The notes below the pieces were generated by a model that searched no databases, was not told the DNA's origin, and was given only the letters and a program-made list of their open reading frames with translations. Of a stretch of DNA of 45,009 nt, positions 27,429-35,802 are shown piece by piece (position 1 is the stretch's first letter; every line of letters begins with the position of its first letter). The stretch is from a virus. The DNA is taken from positions 1 through 45,009 of IMG/VR virus record IMGVR_UViG_3300006735_000066. One strand, given 5' to 3'. The position numbers and the translations under genes are program-made.

Positions 27429-30194
27429 TTATTTCTTCTTCTTATCAGATTTCTTTGCAGAACTTTGTACATCATACTTATTTTTATTTTCACGTGCAAT
27501 TTGTAAATTTTTGTCTGCAATCTCTCTTTGAGTTGCTAATTTTTCTCTATCAATTCCTAACTTTGCTTGATCTACTGAATTCTTTATAGCAGCTTCTTCA
27601 CGTTTAAAATTCATTTGCTCTCTATATTCATCTCTTTTACGCATATCACCCATTGCATCTTGAAAATCACTTTGTTGATTTTGATCAATATCTGACTGTG
27701 CTCCATATCCTGCTGATTTTATCTCAGCAACCATGAGATCTTTTTGTCTTTCTTTTTCATTTTCTGAAGATTGGAATTCACGTTCTGCAGCTTTTTCCTG
27801 AGCTTGAGCAGCAAGTTGTTGCTGTTGCATTTGTTGCTGTTGATCTAATTTAGCTTTTTCTTGAGCTTGTTGTTTTTGCTCAGAAGCTTTAAGAATGCTA
27901 GTTACTTCAGCAATTGACTCAGCTTTTATTACACTACCTAAATCATATATACTTGCACCTGTTGTATTATTTTGTAATGCCATTTGTTTAAGCTGTTCTA
28001 ATATTGCTCTATGATTTGTTTTAGTTGTGCAAAAAATATTAAAGTCTCTCATTAATAAATCCGTACCATCCATTTGAAAATTAACTTTTTCAGCTTCACT
28101 AGATATATAGTTCAATCTAATACTAGGAGTAGTGCTATGATAATATTGAGAAAGATCTGTTCTCATTTTATGAACCCTAGGCATAAGATTATCTGAATGT
28201 TGTATGTAATACATTTCTGTTTGAGCAAAAGATTGTTGAACAGCTTGTTGTACTCCTGTAGCTGTTTGTCTAGATATTTCTTGCCCTAATCTTTGTGGAG
28301 TAATACCAATTGCATCAAATGCTTGTTGTTTAAAATGATTAGCTAAATTTATTCTAGACATTAATCTATTTGTTTGTTCAAGATTTAATGTTTGATAATG
28401 ATTAAAATTAGTAGCATTTTCTGTATTAGTTATAGATGTATCTAATGGTAGCATACCAAAATCCTTCATTGCAACATATGCTTTTGCATAATTATTTTTA
28501 CCCCAATCTTCTCCCATTGAATGACGTGGTAAAGCATTTTGATCAAACATAATAACAGTTCCAAGTTCATCTACAAGTATATCAGCTATTTGGTTATTTA
28601 CCATATTATAACCAACTTGATACGCTTTCATTAAATCTACTAGTGATGTAGACTTAGTATTTCTATCTGAAAATACTCTACCCTCAACAGGAAGTTTGCA
28701 ACCATAAAGATTACTATCACCTTTAAATTGAAATTGTACTCTACCAGGTTTTGTTTTATTAATTCCTAAATATATTGGATTTAATTCTGTTGAAGTTTGC
28801 TTCCATGTTGCCGGTAAATTTGGACCAATCTTAACACCACCCCATACTTCATTAATCCATATCCAATCTACATGTTCTCCAAAAGCAAGATTATCTTTTG
28901 TTTTTTCTTTAAATAGATTTGTGTTATATATAGGTTTTTCTGTTATTTTAAAATTTTCATCAACAACCTTTTGAACAACATCTCCATCTTCCATTACTCT
29001 TGTTAAGTGTCCTATTTTTCTTTGGGTTTTCCAATAGATAGTTGCAACTCTCATCATATTGCGTTCTCCCCATACGTGTAAATCTTCTCCTTCATTTAAT
29101 ATCCATTTAACAATATCATTACCACCATCTGGAGAATTTTGCCAATTACTAACAAATTGTCTGTAACCTAACGAAGGCATATTTGTATTCCACTTATGTG
29201 ATTTAGTAGGATCATAAAATGTTCCATCATTTTGATAACCAGATATAGTATATTTTGCATTTTTAGCAGGGTATATATTTTGTAAAGATTTTAATTGTTC
29301 CTCAGTCATAAGATACCCATATGCATCTATAACATCTGAAACAGTCATCATATCAAGTTTACCTACATAATTAGAATCAGAGATATATCTTGTATCTGGA
29401 GATTTTTGATAAAAGGTTAAAGCTGGATTCCATAGTTCTACATCATAATCATCTTCCATCATTTTAAAATGCCAAAATTCTCTATCACAAATAAGCATAT
29501 CTTTAAAAGCTCTTTCTTCAAGTTCATGCATTTTAAATCTTTCTTCATCAACTTTTAATTGATGTGATGCCCATTCTTCTACCAAACTTCTATAATCTTT
29601 TTGAAAAAATTCTTCTATTTCAGGAAGTGTTTTTAATTTTTCTGGGTTAAGTTGTTCCTTAGCTTCTTTTGACTGAGGATCCATTCCCATACTAATCATC
29701 TTTAAAACCATTTTACCTTTTGCGTCTTGTAAAAGATTTTCTTCAATCATCTTTCTTTTATGCTCTAACATTTCATTATAGGAAAGATCGTCTACGGCTC
29801 TAAATTGTACCTTTGAAAATCTTTTAGAAAATTCTCCTGTAAGCACGTTTACAACATTAGGAATAATAGGATAAAATTTAAGTTCTAAAGCAGAGTTGTC
29901 TTCTTTAGTTAAAACATCCATAAGATCTTTATAGTCATTATCTTCTTCAACTATATAATCAGTTTTATCAATAATACCTTTTGCAAGTTTATAATTTTTA
30001 AGAATTTTTCTAGCATTATGTCTTAGATATTCCATCCCCTGTAATTCTAACCAATCTAAATTCCATGCAGCCCAATCATCATCTTTTTTCTTAGCTGGTA
30101 AAAATTGTGTAGGTTGAGTTAAGCTAGAATTAGTAGGATAACTATTATCAGCTTTTGCACCCTTTTTCAGTTGTAAGGCATTAAGTACCCTCAT
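27429..30194 (-). CDS. Portal protein (921 aa)
   Basis: Located directly after TerL and of the length seen in crAss-like phages, where the portal dodecamer sits at the unique capsid vertex and conducts DNA. Visible features are a conserved-looking N-terminal W-N-L-D-W-L-E-L-Q-G-M-E-Y-L (about 45-58), a helical stem-like region, the segment Q-A-F-D-A-I-G-I-T-P-Q-R-L-G (about 620-633) followed by T-A-T-G-V-Q-Q-A-V-Q-Q-S, and a long glutamine-rich coiled coil (about 760-860), probably a barrel or internal extension. The C-terminus is lysine-rich. It is followed by a promoter-containing gap before the scaffold. It starts a few bases after a 34-residue micro-ORF. Confidence 0.75.
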   Translation of the reverse strand: MRVLNALQLKKGAKADNSYPTNSSLTQPTQFLPAKKKDDDWAAWNLDWLELQGMEYLRHNARKILKNYKLAKGIIDKTDYIVEEDNDYKDLMDVLTKEDNSALELKFYPIIPNVVNVLTGEFSKRFSKVQFRAVDDLSYNEMLEHKRKMIEENLLQDAKGKMVLKMISMGMDPQSKEAKEQLNPEKLKTLPEIEEFFQKDYRSLVEEWASHQLKVDEERFKMHELEERAFKDMLICDREFWHFKMMEDDYDVELWNPALTFYQKSPDTRYISDSNYVGKLDMMTVSDVIDAYGYLMTEEQLKSLQNIYPAKNAKYTISGYQNDGTFYDPTKSHKWNTNMPSLGYRQFVSNWQNSPDGGNDIVKWILNEGEDLHVWGERNMMRVATIYWKTQRKIGHLTRVMEDGDVVQKVVDENFKITEKPIYNTNLFKEKTKDNLAFGEHVDWIWINEVWGGVKIGPNLPATWKQTSTELNPIYLGINKTKPGRVQFQFKGDSNLYGCKLPVEGRVFSDRNTKSTSLVDLMKAYQVGYNMVNNQIADILVDELGTVIMFDQNALPRHSMGEDWGKNNYAKAYVAMKDFGMLPLDTSITNTENATNFNHYQTLNLEQTNRLMSRINLANHFKQQAFDAIGITPQRLGQEISRQTATGVQQAVQQSFAQTEMYYIQHSDNLMPRVHKMRTDLSQYYHSTTPSIRLNYISSEAEKVNFQMDGTDLLMRDFNIFCTTKTNHRAILEQLKQMALQNNTTGASIYDLGSVIKAESIAEVTSILKASEQKQQAQEKAKLDQQQQMQQQQLAAQAQEKAAEREFQSSENEKERQKDLMVAEIKSAGYGAQSDIDQNQQSDFQDAMGDMRKRDEYREQMNFKREEAAIKNSVDQAKLGIDREKLATQREIADKNLQIARENKNKYDVQSSAKKSDKKKK

Positions 30195-30198
30195 ATTA

Positions 30199-30303
30199 TT
30201 ATTTTTTTATAGTGTAGATTACAGTAATACTATCTTCATATGAAGATGATGTTTCCCAAGATGTGTTTAACCCTGTACCTGAAGTTGTCCAATATCCTTT
30301 CAT
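30199..30303 (-). CDS. Candidate 34-aa microprotein between terminase and portal
   Basis: A tiny reading frame fills the gap between TerL and portal exactly. Its ATG overlaps the TerL stop (TAATG), and its stop lies four bases before the portal ATG. The peptide starts M-K-G-Y-W-T-T-S-G-T-G and ends V-I-Y-T-I-K-K, with a serine/threonine-rich middle, and looks like a small beta hairpin rather than random sequence. Every other junction in this operon uses the same overlap style, which supports translation. No homolog is known to me. It could be a real protein or simply a translational bridge that feeds ribosomes to the portal gene. Confidence 0.45.
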   Translation of the reverse strand: MKGYWTTSGTGLNTSWETSSSYEDSITVIYTIKK

Positions 30304-32492
30304 TATTTTATGTTTTTAAAGGGAGATCTTCTAATTTTATTAGTTATAGATTTTTTTCTTCTACCTAAATTATTAAAAGGTCTCATATTTAATTTATACA
30401 TTTTTTGTGATTTTTCCAAGCTATCCTTAGACATATCCTGTTGTTTATGCTTTAAATAACCCCTATTAGCTTGTTGTAGCTTTGCAAAAGCTATTAATGC
30501 AGAAAATGCTACAAGTCTATCCACGTTTAATCCTGGGAAGTATTGTAACATTTCAGTCAATAACATTTTATCAGGAATTCTTTCAACTCCTAATGATGAA
30601 CTTAATACATTTCCATCAACATCTGTTTCTTGATCTATCTCTTCTCTTACATATTCTATTGCATATGATATAAGATGATTTTTAAATAATACACCAGTAT
30701 TTTTCCAACCATACTCTTGAAAAACATTTTGATTAGATCCTAGATCTTTTAAAAATACAATCTGATGTTTTGGTACTAAATACTTTTGTTTTTTCTTAGA
30801 TATCATGTATTGAATAAATAAGGATATATTATTTTCAACTAATGTCCAGGCATTGTACCATTCTATTATAAGCTCTAATTGTTCGTGTGTTTTATTTATA
30901 TTATCATATCTACCACACCATGATGCAACAATTTTATCTCTTTCTAAAAAAGTTTCTATACCTTGAGATGTTTCTCTTGTAACTTCAATAGGATTCTTAT
31001 AAACAAATATACTACATAATGAATCTGATGTGGTTGTTTTACCTTCTGATACAGGGTCAATAGATGCATAGTACATTCCAAAAGATGGATTTTTGACAGG
31101 TTTTTCCCATACAATTATTGCACCAGATTTATCTTCTAATTTCTTATTAACAGGAAAATTAAATATAGGAAGCTTAGTTGTCTTTGATGCTGTTATAGTA
31201 TTTTTTTCTTTTTCTAATTTTACAAACTCATATGCATATTCTTTCTCTTCTATTTTTCTTATTTGTTTGCTTATTATACCCTGTGGAAATACTGCTTCTT
31301 TTCTATATGCAAAAGCTTCTGCAATATCTATAGGTTTTTGTGATATTCTTAATTGATATTGTTCAGGATTTAAATCTTTTTTCCATTGCGCTCTTTCTTC
31401 TTTTATAGAATTAAGAGCTTGTTCAATAAGTGAATTTCCATAGTTATCAATATATGGAGGCATAGACCATTGTTCTGGTATAAATAAACCACAGTTTCCT
31501 ATAGTTCCTTTGTCATCCATTAAGTTTGTTGATACTGAATATATATCATTTCCATCTGGATTTAATATCATCTGTTTTAAAGGTTCACATTGATCAAGGT
31601 CACCCACTGAACCTGCAGCAATAAACATACCTGTAGTCATCATACCAGATGTCATTGCAGGTCTAATATACTCAAATGTTTGATCCATCTTAGGAGCAAT
31701 ACCAGCCTCTTCATGAAAGAAATAAGTACAAGGTCCACCAACACCAGTAGTTGGATTTTTTTCAAAAGATGCACCTTGAATTTTTGACATTAAACCTTTA
31801 TTTGTTTTTCTATTATTAACTCTAACTTCAATCTTTTGTTCCCATAATAAAACTTTAGCTGGATTAGTTGGTCTATACCAAGCGGTATGTTCATTAAGAA
31901 AAGTTTTGTATTCTTCTAAAAATTTCCAAGAACCTTTATCATTTATATAATCTTTAAGTGATGCACCTATTTTACATATAGATCCTTCTTCAAACCAAAA
32001 TTGATTTAACACTTTAGCCATATGAAAATAAGAAGAAGCTATCTGACGTTTCTTAAGTATTGCTGAATGTCTATAATGTAGTTCTGCTAATAACTCATAA
32101 AGAGCCATGTGATACTGTGCATCTCTAACTTTAGCAAATCCATAATGTTTCTCTTCCTTATCAAAGATTGGTAAGAAATTTAACCACATATAATAATCTC
32201 TTGTTAGATAAAATGTATTATTCTTTCCATAGAATATTACACCTTCCCTGCATTTTTCTTTTTCATCATTCCAGTATTTAATGTAATCTTTAGACCTGAA
32301 AGGTTTATTACAATAGAATTGTTGATCATTAAATACTTTAGCTTGCTCGTTAAAAACAAGGGCAGTTTCATCAAATTGATACTGCCCAGGTTCTTTAAAA
32401 ATTTCTAAAATAAAATTAGTAAAATCTTCTTTCTCTTTAAATTCTACGTAATCCCATTTTCCTTCTTTATATGTAGGAATTTTTTTATACAT
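30303..32492 (-). CDS. terL: Terminase large subunit (729 aa)
   Basis: The DNA-packaging motor. The N-terminal ATPase half shows a conserved F-Y-L-T-R-D-Y-Y-M-W-L-N-F (94-106), a deviant Walker A (L-K-K-R-Q-I-A-S-S-Y-F, 146-156) with the K-R-Q-x-x-x-S pattern but no classical G-K, a Walker B (T-Y-F-F-H-E-E-A, 256-263) with the catalytic glutamate, and a coupling motif (I-A-A-G-S-V-G, 291-297). The nuclease half starts with Y-A-S-I-D-P (475-480), giving the first acidic residue, with further candidates at I-V-F-L-K-D-L-G and in the C-terminal third. The whole resembles crAss-like TerL. The start overlaps the GroES stop by eight bases. It is first in the TerL-portal block. Confidence 0.88.
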   Translation of the reverse strand: MYKKIPTYKEGKWDYVEFKEKEDFTNFILEIFKEPGQYQFDETALVFNEQAKVFNDQQFYCNKPFRSKDYIKYWNDEKEKCREGVIFYGKNNTFYLTRDYYMWLNFLPIFDKEEKHYGFAKVRDAQYHMALYELLAELHYRHSAILKKRQIASSYFHMAKVLNQFWFEEGSICKIGASLKDYINDKGSWKFLEEYKTFLNEHTAWYRPTNPAKVLLWEQKIEVRVNNRKTNKGLMSKIQGASFEKNPTTGVGGPCTYFFHEEAGIAPKMDQTFEYIRPAMTSGMMTTGMFIAAGSVGDLDQCEPLKQMILNPDGNDIYSVSTNLMDDKGTIGNCGLFIPEQWSMPPYIDNYGNSLIEQALNSIKEERAQWKKDLNPEQYQLRISQKPIDIAEAFAYRKEAVFPQGIISKQIRKIEEKEYAYEFVKLEKEKNTITASKTTKLPIFNFPVNKKLEDKSGAIIVWEKPVKNPSFGMYYASIDPVSEGKTTTSDSLCSIFVYKNPIEVTRETSQGIETFLERDKIVASWCGRYDNINKTHEQLELIIEWYNAWTLVENNISLFIQYMISKKKQKYLVPKHQIVFLKDLGSNQNVFQEYGWKNTGVLFKNHLISYAIEYVREEIDQETDVDGNVLSSSLGVERIPDKMLLTEMLQYFPGLNVDRLVAFSALIAFAKLQQANRGYLKHKQQDMSKDSLEKSQKMYKLNMRPFNNLGRRKKSITNKIRRSPFKNIK

Positions 32493-32784
32493 TCTCTAGT
32501 TTACAAAGAACAGCTCCTTCATGCATTAAAAGATGAATCTCTCCTTCATGCATAAATTCACTATCATCACTGTTTGCCATTGACCACTGTATAAAATCAC
32601 CTTCATTAAGATCTTTACATACTTCGGGTCCTCTTGAAACAATTCTACCTTGAGGTTTTTGTTGAACTTGTGAATCAGGTAAAATTATTCCTGATTGTGT
32701 AGTTTCAACCTTTTTAACAGGTTTTACTAAAATTCTTTTACCAATAGGTATTACTTTATAGTTTTTAACATTTTCTTTTATCAT
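32485..32784 (-). CDS. groES: GroES-like co-chaperonin (99 aa)
   Basis: Matches Cpn10 in length and layout: V-I-P-I-G-K-R-I-L-V-K-P near the N-terminus (11-22), a mobile-loop sequence T-T-Q-S-G-I-I-L-P (28-36) with the hydrophobic I-I-L that docks on GroEL, then K-P-Q-G-R-I-V-S-R-G-P (42-53) and a G-D-F-I-Q-W barrel strand. It would pair with the host GroEL ring to fold phage proteins, as T4 gp31 does for its capsid protein. Its neighbour is TerL, with an eight-base overlap, in the same operon as the head genes, so the capsid protein or another large virion protein is the likely client. No GroEL gene is seen here. Confidence 0.88.
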   Translation of the reverse strand: MIKENVKNYKVIPIGKRILVKPVKKVETTQSGIILPDSQVQQKPQGRIVSRGPEVCKDLNEGDFIQWSMANSDDSEFMHEGEIHLLMHEGAVLCKLENV

Positions 32785-32795
32785 AGTTTTAAATT

Positions 32796-33314
32796 TTATA
32801 ATTGATCATAAGCTAATCCCTGCCCACCACGGACAGAGCTTTGTTGTTCATTTTTCATATCTGTATACGCTCCTTTAAAAGATTGTCTAATTTGATCAAA
32901 CTTAGCAGCAGTATTAACTAAAGCAGTTAGATTTCCATCCCTACCGTGATCTATAGAAGTTGTTTCCATATACCTAGCTAATCTATCTAACATAGCCTTA
33001 ATACCTTTATAAGCTCTAAAGGTTGGAGTTTCATATAATTCTTTACATGTATCAATAGCATGTCTTATAGCTCCATCTTCAGATGATTCTTCAAATTCAA
33101 TTTCTTCTATAATAAGATCTTCTTTTTCATGTTCAGGCATATTAAAGAACGGATTTAAATCTGGATCTGGACATGTCATGTAAAATACATATTGATATAC
33201 AGATAAATATGTATCTGGATATTTATCCATAATAGTCTTTAAAGACTTTAATGTATAACAGTGTTCACTAGGAACAACTTTACCGTTTTGTATATCAAAT
33301 AATTTTACTAACAT
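32796..33314 (-). CDS. Conserved protein of unknown function (172 aa)
   Basis: A helical protein without a motif I can name. The N-terminal third has hydrophobic strands (V-K-L-F-D-I-Q-N-G-K-V-V), the middle an acidic run (E-E-I-E-F-E-E-S-S-E-D, about 71-81) and the C-terminal half long amphipathic helices (T-F-R-A-Y-K-G-I-K-A-M-L-D-R-L-A-R-Y near 98-115) followed by a D-H-G-R-D-G segment. It overlaps the PD-(D/E)XK nuclease gene by seven bases and precedes GroES by 11. I recall a similar small protein in crAss-like head operons. A small-terminase-like role is conceivable because it precedes TerL, but nothing in the sequence demonstrates it. Confidence 0.5.
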   Translation of the reverse strand: MLVKLFDIQNGKVVPSEHCYTLKSLKTIMDKYPDTYLSVYQYVFYMTCPDPDLNPFFNMPEHEKEDLIIEEIEFEESSEDGAIRHAIDTCKELYETPTFRAYKGIKAMLDRLARYMETTSIDHGRDGNLTALVNTAAKFDQIRQSFKGAYTDMKNEQQSSVRGGQGLAYDQL

Positions 33315-34141
33315 ACAGGATTATCTTTTAACCACATAATAAGACTTTGAACTTCATCTTTTAAATATGGTAATTCATACATTTTTATTTCTTTTATAAT
33401 TGGTTCATTTTGATCATTATACTTTGTTATTGGATAACCATAATCATCCTTACCTTCTTCTTCAAAACTTACATGTTGTATTTGAATCTCTCCTACTCTA
33501 AGTTTAGGATTATGTTTATTAATAATATAAGCATATAAACTTAATTGTAAATTATAATGTTTAAGATTACAGTCATCAAGATGACTAACTGGTTTATACA
33601 TTTTAGAAGTTATACCTTCCCAATTAGTAAAACCTTTTATTTTAATTTCTTTATTAGTTTTGTAATCAAGTATGTTTATTTTTCCATTAACTATACTTAC
33701 AAGATCTGCTTGTCCACACAAACCGGCAGATTTTAAATAGACAAAATGTTCTGGATATATACCTTCTTTTAGTTTTTGTTCAGGTGCAACTTTAATGCCA
33801 TTACTATCAGTTATAGGTTTTATAATTGGAATCTCTATACCTTCTCTTGCTATTGTAGAAAATTCTAATAATCTTTTTTCTCTTTCATCATGATACCAAT
33901 TACCTAATCCAATAGCTCTTTTAGATTCATTATCCCAAATTTCTAATATTTTTTTTGGTGAAATTTTATACCATTTAGATCTTTTATTTTTAGATGATTT
34001 TTTAGATTGTGCTTCTGCATCAAATTTAGGTTTAAACATCCCTACAAATGATGTAACACTTGTCCATTTAATTTGATCTTTTTCAAGATCTTCATTAAGT
34101 GATTCATATATATGACCATCTGATTTAAATATTACTGGCAT
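33308..34141 (-). CDS. PD-(D/E)XK nuclease (RecB/Cas4-like, 277 aa)
   Basis: The residues form the order expected for this superfamily: G-x-x-W-Y-H-D-E (about 80-86) in the first helix, E131, G-Q-A-D-L-V with D146, L-D-Y-K-T with D159 and K161, and Q199 in N-L-Q-L-S-L-Y-A-Y. Together these give the metal site and the QxxxY helix of RecB-family exonucleases. It would cleave or trim double-stranded DNA, either host DNA or phage concatemer ends. Its place in the packaging operon between a zinc-binding protein and GroES hints at genome processing. A lone nuclease without a helicase is common in Bacteroidota phages. Specific substrate is unknown. Confidence 0.85.
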   Translation of the reverse strand: MPVIFKSDGHIYESLNEDLEKDQIKWTSVTSFVGMFKPKFDAEAQSKKSSKNKRSKWYKISPKKILEIWDNESKRAIGLGNWYHDEREKRLLEFSTIAREGIEIPIIKPITDSNGIKVAPEQKLKEGIYPEHFVYLKSAGLCGQADLVSIVNGKINILDYKTNKEIKIKGFTNWEGITSKMYKPVSHLDDCNLKHYNLQLSLYAYIINKHNPKLRVGEIQIQHVSFEEEGKDDYGYPITKYNDQNEPIIKEIKMYELPYLKDEVQSLIMWLKDNPVC

Positions 34142-34460
34142 CTTCTTTTTCTTTTATTTGTTTTTTAATTACACCTTCCATTTCTTTATTTACAACAGCA
34201 CTCCATTTACCTCTTGGACAACTTGATGATAAAGCTCTAAGTTTAAGTCCTAAACTACACCCACAGTCTGAACAACAAGGTTGTGTTGCAGGAACAGCAC
34301 AACGAGTACCTTTAGTATCTAATGCTTCACACATAGAACAATCTATCCATCTTTTATCTGCTATTTCTTCAACATCTTCATTTTTAAAAATTTTATTTTT
34401 AACACCTTCAGCAATTTGCTTTACGTTACCAAGAGCACCTAAAATTTTATTTATTCTCAT
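34125..34460 (-). CDS. Small zinc-binding protein (111 aa)
   Basis: Eight or more cysteines in the middle (C-S-M-C, C-C-S-D-C-G-C, then S-C-P-R-G-K-W) give a treble-clef or zinc-ribbon-like pattern between residues 42 and 87. The C-G-C-x-L-x-x-K and C-P-x-G-K-W signatures recur in small proteins of Bacteroidota phages, from memory, with unknown function. The N-terminus is a hydrophobic helix (K-I-L-G-A-L-G-N-V) and the C-terminus a charged helix. It overlaps the preceding HU-like gene by 14 bases and the nuclease gene by 17, so it is translated in tandem with them. Nucleic-acid contact is plausible but not shown. Confidence 0.65.
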   Translation of the reverse strand: MRINKILGALGNVKQIAEGVKNKIFKNEDVEEIADKRWIDCSMCEALDTKGTRCAVPATQPCCSDCGCSLGLKLRALSSSCPRGKWSAVVNKEMEGVIKKQIKEKEDASNI

Positions 34461-34806
34461 GTTTAAACTTTTTTTTAGTTTGTATTTTATTATTTAATTC
34501 AATTAAAGCACTTTCCATTTGTTTTATTTTTTCTTTAACTGGTATATATTTTTCATAACCTTTATAAGTCATTTTCTCAAGATTACCTAATATATCTTTA
34601 TTTCTTTTTATTGCTTTTTCTAATTTCTTTTTTCTTAAACTAAAAGTTCCTAATCCAGCTACATTGATATGAGTATCAGTTAAGTTAGATAAATTTTTTC
34701 TTACTTTTGCATAATAAAAAGTTATAAAATCATCAACAACATCTTTATGTACTCCAATTTCTTTTGCCACCTCATTAAAAAATTCTTTATGATTCTTCGG
34801 TTTCAA
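34447..34806 (-). CDS. HU/IHF-like DNA-binding protein (119 aa)
   Basis: Resembles the HU/IHF family with an N-terminal helical dimerisation region (F-F-N-E-V-A-K-E-I-G-V-H-K-D-V-V) and an I-N-V-A-G-L-G-T-F-S-L-R segment (47-58) characteristic of the beta arm base. The C-terminal 60 residues are a lysine-rich helix. The family bends DNA. In crAss-like phages such proteins are encoded near packaging genes and may condense or position DNA. A beta-arm proline is not evident, so DNA bending could differ from canonical HU. It overlaps both neighbours by several bases, in the packaging operon. Confidence 0.75.
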   Translation of the reverse strand: MKPKNHKEFFNEVAKEIGVHKDVVDDFITFYYAKVRKNLSNLTDTHINVAGLGTFSLRKKKLEKAIKRNKDILGNLEKMTYKGYEKYIPVKEKIKQMESALIELNNKIQTKKKFKHENK

Positions 34807-35158
34807 TTCCTAAAATTTTATAATCTAAAAGTATTAAACCTTCAGTTTGTACATTTAGATCTTGATTTATATAAATAATTTTTTTATTAGATCCATCTTT
34901 AATAACTAACTTTTTCTTTTCAGCTTTTGTTATAGCATTTCTAGCAGATTGAGAACTTTTAAATATATTTTTTTTTGATATTAAATCACAAAAAGAAGTT
35001 AATTCTTTTCTCCCTTCTTTTGCAAGTTCGGCTAAACAATTAAGATCAGAATTACTAATTTGTATATCATTCAAAAAGCAATGAGTAAGGATTTGAAATT
35101 TAATAACTTCATCCCTACTCATTTTTACTTTTTTATCTACTTTATTAACTAGAGCCAT
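34787..35158 (-). CDS. Small winged-helix-like protein (123 aa)
   Basis: A basic protein with four to five helices and a C-terminal beta pair (K-K-K-L-V-I-K-D-G then K-K-I-I-Y-I-N, about 80-97), which together suggest a winged helix. The N-terminal M-A-L-V-N-K-V-D-K-K-V-K-M-S-R and the end I-L-L-D-Y-K-I-L resemble a conserved small crAss-like protein as I remember it. Possible roles are DNA binding or late regulation; I cannot separate these. It overlaps the transpeptidase-like gene by 10 bases and the HU-like gene by 20, in one operon. Confidence 0.5.
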   Translation of the reverse strand: MALVNKVDKKVKMSRDEVIKFQILTHCFLNDIQISNSDLNCLAELAKEGRKELTSFCDLISKKNIFKSSQSARNAITKAEKKKLVIKDGSNKKIIYINQDLNVQTEGLILLDYKILGIETEES

Positions 35159-35802
35159 GATGTTAATATCTTATTACTTTGTAATAATGTATAAGTAAAT
35201 CTATTACCCCACTTATCTCTAGCTTTTCTGCAAATACTCATGAATTCTTTCCAATCATTATTAGCAGCAATAACTTGACAACCAGCAGACCATTTATCTA
35301 CTTGTGTAGATTTCTTATTAGCATACTTAGTAGCTCTATGAATATTTATTCCAAAATTACCTGTTTGTACAGATTCCTCAAGAAGATTATACCATGGATC
35401 ACGGTTATCATCTCTATATACTGATACAGGTCTATCTTGTCCTAAAGCTTCATATCTACCTTGATGTTTTCTAATAATATGACTACCTCTATATTGACCA
35501 GGTTTTAATATTGCAACACCATCCTCTCTCATTATGTTTTCAACCCAATGAGTTCCAGGATCTGTAGTACAATCAAAACAATGAAAATGCCATTGACCAC
35601 CTTCACCTTTTTTATTAGTACCTGTCTTATATGATAAAGTTATTTTATCATCAAAAGCATTTGTAACTTTACTATCTGTACTAGAATTTCTAATACCTAC
35701 AATATTAAGATTATAGTCACCTTTCTCAAACCACACATGACTAGTCATCTGCTTTATGGTTTGTTCTATTTGTTCTCTACTAACTGTTATTGGTTTATGC
35801 AT
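35149..35802 (-). CDS. L,D-transpeptidase-like (YkuD-type) protein, possible lysis or cell-wall enzyme (217 aa)
   Basis: The frame extends upstream to 35874, but the ATG at 35802 overlaps the previous stop (ATGCATAA) like all other junctions, so I use it. The C-terminal half shows a transpeptidase-like arrangement: G-S-H-I-I-R-K-H (about 106-113), N-I-H-R-A (about 152-156) and W-S-A-G-C-Q-V-I (about 171-178). In the YkuD family, the histidine of H-R/G and the S-x-G-C cysteine are catalytic. Similar proteins in phages are often called endolysins. It may cut or modify peptidoglycan during entry or release. No signal peptide is seen. An alternative is a phage-specific peptidase of the same fold. 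Confidence 0.6.
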   Translation of the reverse strand: MHKPITVSREQIEQTIKQMTSHVWFEKGDYNLNIVGIRNSSTDSKVTNAFDDKITLSYKTGTNKKGEGGQWHFHCFDCTTDPGTHWVENIMREDGVAILKPGQYRGSHIIRKHQGRYEALGQDRPVSVYRDDNRDPWYNLLEESVQTGNFGINIHRATKYANKKSTQVDKWSAGCQVIAANNDWKEFMSICRKARDKWGNRFTYTLLQSNKILTSWL

